The position numbers and the translations under genes were made by a program. From Cellvibrionales bacterium UBA5860 (GTDB lineage Bacteria > Pseudomonadota > Gammaproteobacteria > Pseudomonadales > Porticoccaceae), in assembly GCA_002431545.1 (NCBI GenBank), contig DJFY01000007.1, forward strand, positions 1 through 6,932: a DNA stretch of 6,932 nt. The letters are read 5' to 3'. Every line of letters starts with the position of its first letter. Position 1 is the first letter of the stretch. The notes beneath the pieces were generated by a model. That model saw only the letters and a list, made by a program, of their open reading frames with translations, had not been told where the DNA came from and did no database searches. Positions 5,126 to 6,932 of this stretch are shown piece by piece.

Positions 5126-6135
5126 CGATTCAGGCGTCCGAGCTGTTGGTAAAGCAACCAGAGGAAAAACGGCCCGCCCAGTACGCTGGTCAACACACCC
5201 ACTGGCATCTCCGATGGGGCGATCAATGTTCGAGCCAGAGTGTCCGCGACAACCATCAGTAATCCTCCGGCGATAAAAGACAGGGGTAGTAGTTTCCGGT
5301 GTTCGGCGCCGACCAGCAGGCGAATCAAATGCGGAATCATCAAGCCGACAAAACCGATCATGCCGGCTGCGGCCACGGCCGCGCCAACGAGGACGGCGGT
5401 ACACAGTATGACGTGCCGCTTTACTCGCCGCGGGTCTACTCCGCTGTAGGCCATGTCGCGTTCACCGAGTTGAATCAGGTTCAGAGGCATGGCGAAACGC
5501 CGCAACCACAGGGTCGCGGGTACGATAAGCGTTGCCGAAACCAGCACGTTGCTCCAGATGGCGCTACCGAAACTACCCATCGCCCAGAAAGTTAGCGTGC
5601 GCAGTTGTTCGTCGTCGCTGAAATAAGTCAACAGACTGCTGCCAGCGCTAGCGATGGCGTTAAAAGCCAGCCCGACCAACAATAGCACCATGACAGAGCC
5701 GCTGGCCCAGCGGTCGACGACTCGCAGCACTAGCATGCTGGAGATAAAGGCGCCTCCGAATGCGAAGGTGTTCATGCCGTACAGCCCAAGGTATCCCTGT
5801 ACTACTTCGGCAAAAAAAACCACAAACAGGCCGACACCCAGTGAAGCCCCCGCGGCAACCCCGATAAGACTGGGTTCAGCCAGGGGATTGCGAAACAGGC
5901 CCTGAATAGCGGCACCGGCATAGCCCAGTGCACCGCCGACGAGAATACACAGCAGTACGCGAGGCAGCCGAATATGCCACAGCACCGTGTGTTCGATTGA
6001 CAAAGTCTGCGCGGACAGCAGTTTGTGGAAGGATAACTGGACTGCGCCGAAGGACAGGGCGGCCAGGGTTACAATTAAGAGGCCACCAAGAAGCCAGATG
6101 CCAATAGGGATATCGGTGCGAGCCGAGTTTTTCAC
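5122..6135 (-). CDS. hmuU: Heme ABC transporter permease, FecCD family
   Basis: The 337-residue inner-membrane permease has the usual FecCD length and about ten hydrophobic segments. Family landmarks are GGALGYAGAAIQGLFRNPLA (67-86) with EPSLIGVAAGASLG (87-100), FWAMGS (183-188), the ATPase-coupling region GMIGFVGLMIPHLIR (258-272), and the C-terminal PVGVLTSVLGGPFFLWLL (311-328). It forms the homodimeric channel through which heme delivered by HmuT enters the cytoplasm. It starts at GTG (6133-6135), which overlaps the hmuT stop as GTGA, and no strong ribosome binding site precedes it, pointing to translational coupling. The gene order T-U-V matches hmu/hem operons; closely related vitamin B12 or siderophore permeases cannot be excluded from this gene alone. 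Confidence 0.93.
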   Translation of the reverse strand: MKNSARTDIPIGIWLLGGLLIVTLAALSFGAVQLSFHKLLSAQTLSIEHTVLWHIRLPRVLLCILVGGALGYAGAAIQGLFRNPLAEPSLIGVAAGASLGVGLFVVFFAEVVQGYLGLYGMNTFAFGGAFISSMLVLRVVDRWASGSVMVLLLVGLAFNAIASAGSSLLTYFSDDEQLRTLTFWAMGSFGSAIWSNVLVSATLIVPATLWLRRFAMPLNLIQLGERDMAYSGVDPRRVKRHVILCTAVLVGAAVAAAGMIGFVGLMIPHLIRLLVGAEHRKLLPLSFIAGGLLMVVADTLARTLIAPSEMPVGVLTSVLGGPFFLWLLYQQLGRLNR

Positions 6136-6932
6136 AGGCGATTACCGAGACCCACAGGCGCGTGAATCGCCTCTGGTTCTTCGCCTGTCGATAGCAGTGC
6201 TTGGTGTAATTCCAGCATGACAGTCGGCGTGCGCGGGCCAAAGCCCAGCAATAAGAGGGCATCGTAATCCAGTATTTGCCGCATCTGGCCGGCGCGAGTC
6301 AAACCAACACCGGGAAATTTCACCAGGCTATCGATCCCGCCGATTCTTGTTAGTCCCTGCGTGGTGACCAGTATCACGTCAGGGTTGGCCCGAATTATGG
6401 CCTCGGTCGTCATCGGTTTATATCCGGTGAAGCCGTTGAACGCATTTAGCCCGCCGGCGAGAGTGATGATGCTGTCGGCCGCGGTTTCGGCTCCTGCGAC
6501 CATCGGCGTGCCACCTGCGTGGCCGAGAATAAACAGGACTTTGGGTAAGATTGACGTCGAGTCCGATCCGCGAGGGTTTTCGCTAAGCGTGCTGTCGCGA
6601 AAGGTGGCGCCGGTTATGGAGCGATTGACTCGATCAACCTGGCTACGAAAGTCTGCGGTTAACAAATTACCGCGTTCGGGCACGTTCAGTAGCGCCGCGA
6701 TTTGTTCAATTTTATGCGCAATATTTTCAAGCGTGGGTGTTTCGTCGACGAGCACGACGGGTATACCGGATTGCTGCAATTGTTGCATTACTGCCGGTGG
6801 GCCGGTGTGCGCGCTGGCGATGACTAAATCCGGTTTCAGACTGATGACGCCTTCTGCGGATAATGCGCGCATGTAGCCGACTTTGGGCAGTTGTTCGGTA
6901 GCGGCGGGAAAGATACTGGAGGTGTCTGTTCC
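6132..6932 (-). CDS. hmuT: Heme periplasmic binding protein, 5' end cut by window edge
   Basis: The frame is open to the right edge, giving 266 visible residues; an internal Met at 6872 is not the start because coding continues upstream (GTDTSSIFPAA, EQLPKVGYMRALSAEG). The signal peptide and first strand lie outside. The stretch VGYMRALSAEGVISLKPDLV is characteristic of HmuT/PhuT/ShuT cluster A-II binding proteins, in which a Tyr near this motif ligates heme; Tyr in VGYMR is the likely ligand by inference. The middle has a linking helix (ENIAHKIEQIAALLNV), and the C-terminal lobe has GGLNAFNGFTGYKPMT and PDVILVTTQG. The C-terminus ends normally at TGA (6132-6134), overlapping hmuU. It delivers heme from an outer membrane receptor to HmuUV; that receptor and the promoter are presumably beyond the edge. 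Confidence 0.9.
   Translation of the reverse strand, partial: GTDTSSIFPAATEQLPKVGYMRALSAEGVISLKPDLVIASAHTGPPAVMQQLQQSGIPVVLVDETPTLENIAHKIEQIAALLNVPERGNLLTADFRSQVDRVNRSITGATFRDSTLSENPRGSDSTSILPKVLFILGHAGGTPMVAGAETAADSIITLAGGLNAFNGFTGYKPMTTEAIIRANPDVILVTTQGLTRIGGIDSLVKFPGVGLTRAGQMRQILDYDALLLLGFGPRTPTVMLELHQALLSTGEEPEAIHAPVGLGNRL

Noticed and set aside
5126..5404. In-frame N-terminal extension of hmuV by 93 codons
   Set aside because: It overlaps hmuU coding sequence in another frame, is Arg/Pro/Gly-rich like an out-of-frame shadow, and HmuV proteins begin at MITLENVSV-type sequence, which the ATG at 5125 gives.
6132..6872. hmuT starting at the Met at 6872
   Set aside because: Conserved family sequence (GTDTSSIFPAA, EQLPKVGY) continues in frame upstream to the window edge, so this Met is internal.

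Overview
The window looks like chromosomal DNA from a Gram-negative bacterium, most likely a gammaproteobacterium. The evidence is a HmuTUV-type heme/iron ABC importer and a proteobacterial-style acyl-CoA gene set. No rRNA, tRNA or other taxonomic marker is present, so the assignment is an inference. Three regions differ in character.

Left region (1 to about 1320): an AT-rich accessory stretch with little intact coding. It starts with tandem CCCCGGAATTTGGA-type repeats, followed by a gene for a small four-helix membrane protein of unknown function (156-596). A second repeat family (ATCAAAGSGGTCAGA) lies just after the gene. Next come a perfect 10-bp hairpin (776-801) and, on the minus strand, a decayed remnant that looks like an XRE/Cro-type helix-turn-helix regulator with its middle deleted and its tail in another frame with two stops (819-1033). 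A short plus-strand reading frame (1152-1316), probably the 3' end of a truncated gene, closes the region. It reads as a site of repeated insertion and decay.

Middle region (about 1317-4179): a compact plus-strand operon preceded by a plausible sigma-70 promoter and a 16-bp dyad that could be an operator. It encodes a thiolase-fold protein lacking the catalytic cysteines, a DUF35 zinc-ribbon/OB-fold protein, and two MaoC/hot-dog proteins, only the second of which has the D-x4-H hydratase motif. The set matches the parts list of actinobacterial steroid side-chain removal (ChsH1-ChsH2 enoyl-CoA hydratase plus Ltp2 retro-aldolase with its DUF35 partner), with DUF35 as a free-standing gene. The simplest model is hydration of a branched or bulky enoyl-CoA by the MaoC pair, then retro-aldol cleavage by the thiolase-like protein on DUF35. 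The substrate cannot be read from the window.

Right region (4316-6932): a minus-strand hmuT-hmuU-hmuV operon (periplasmic binding protein, FecCD permease, ATPase). Adjacent genes overlap by 4 nt (GTGA and ATGA). hmuT is cut by the window edge, so the operon promoter and any Fur site lie outside. The two operons converge on a 136-nt gap with an 18-nt tandem repeat and T-runs but no convincing terminator. The most interesting content is the Cys-less thiolase/DUF35/double-MaoC operon, followed by the decayed regulator and repeat-flanked membrane gene on the left.
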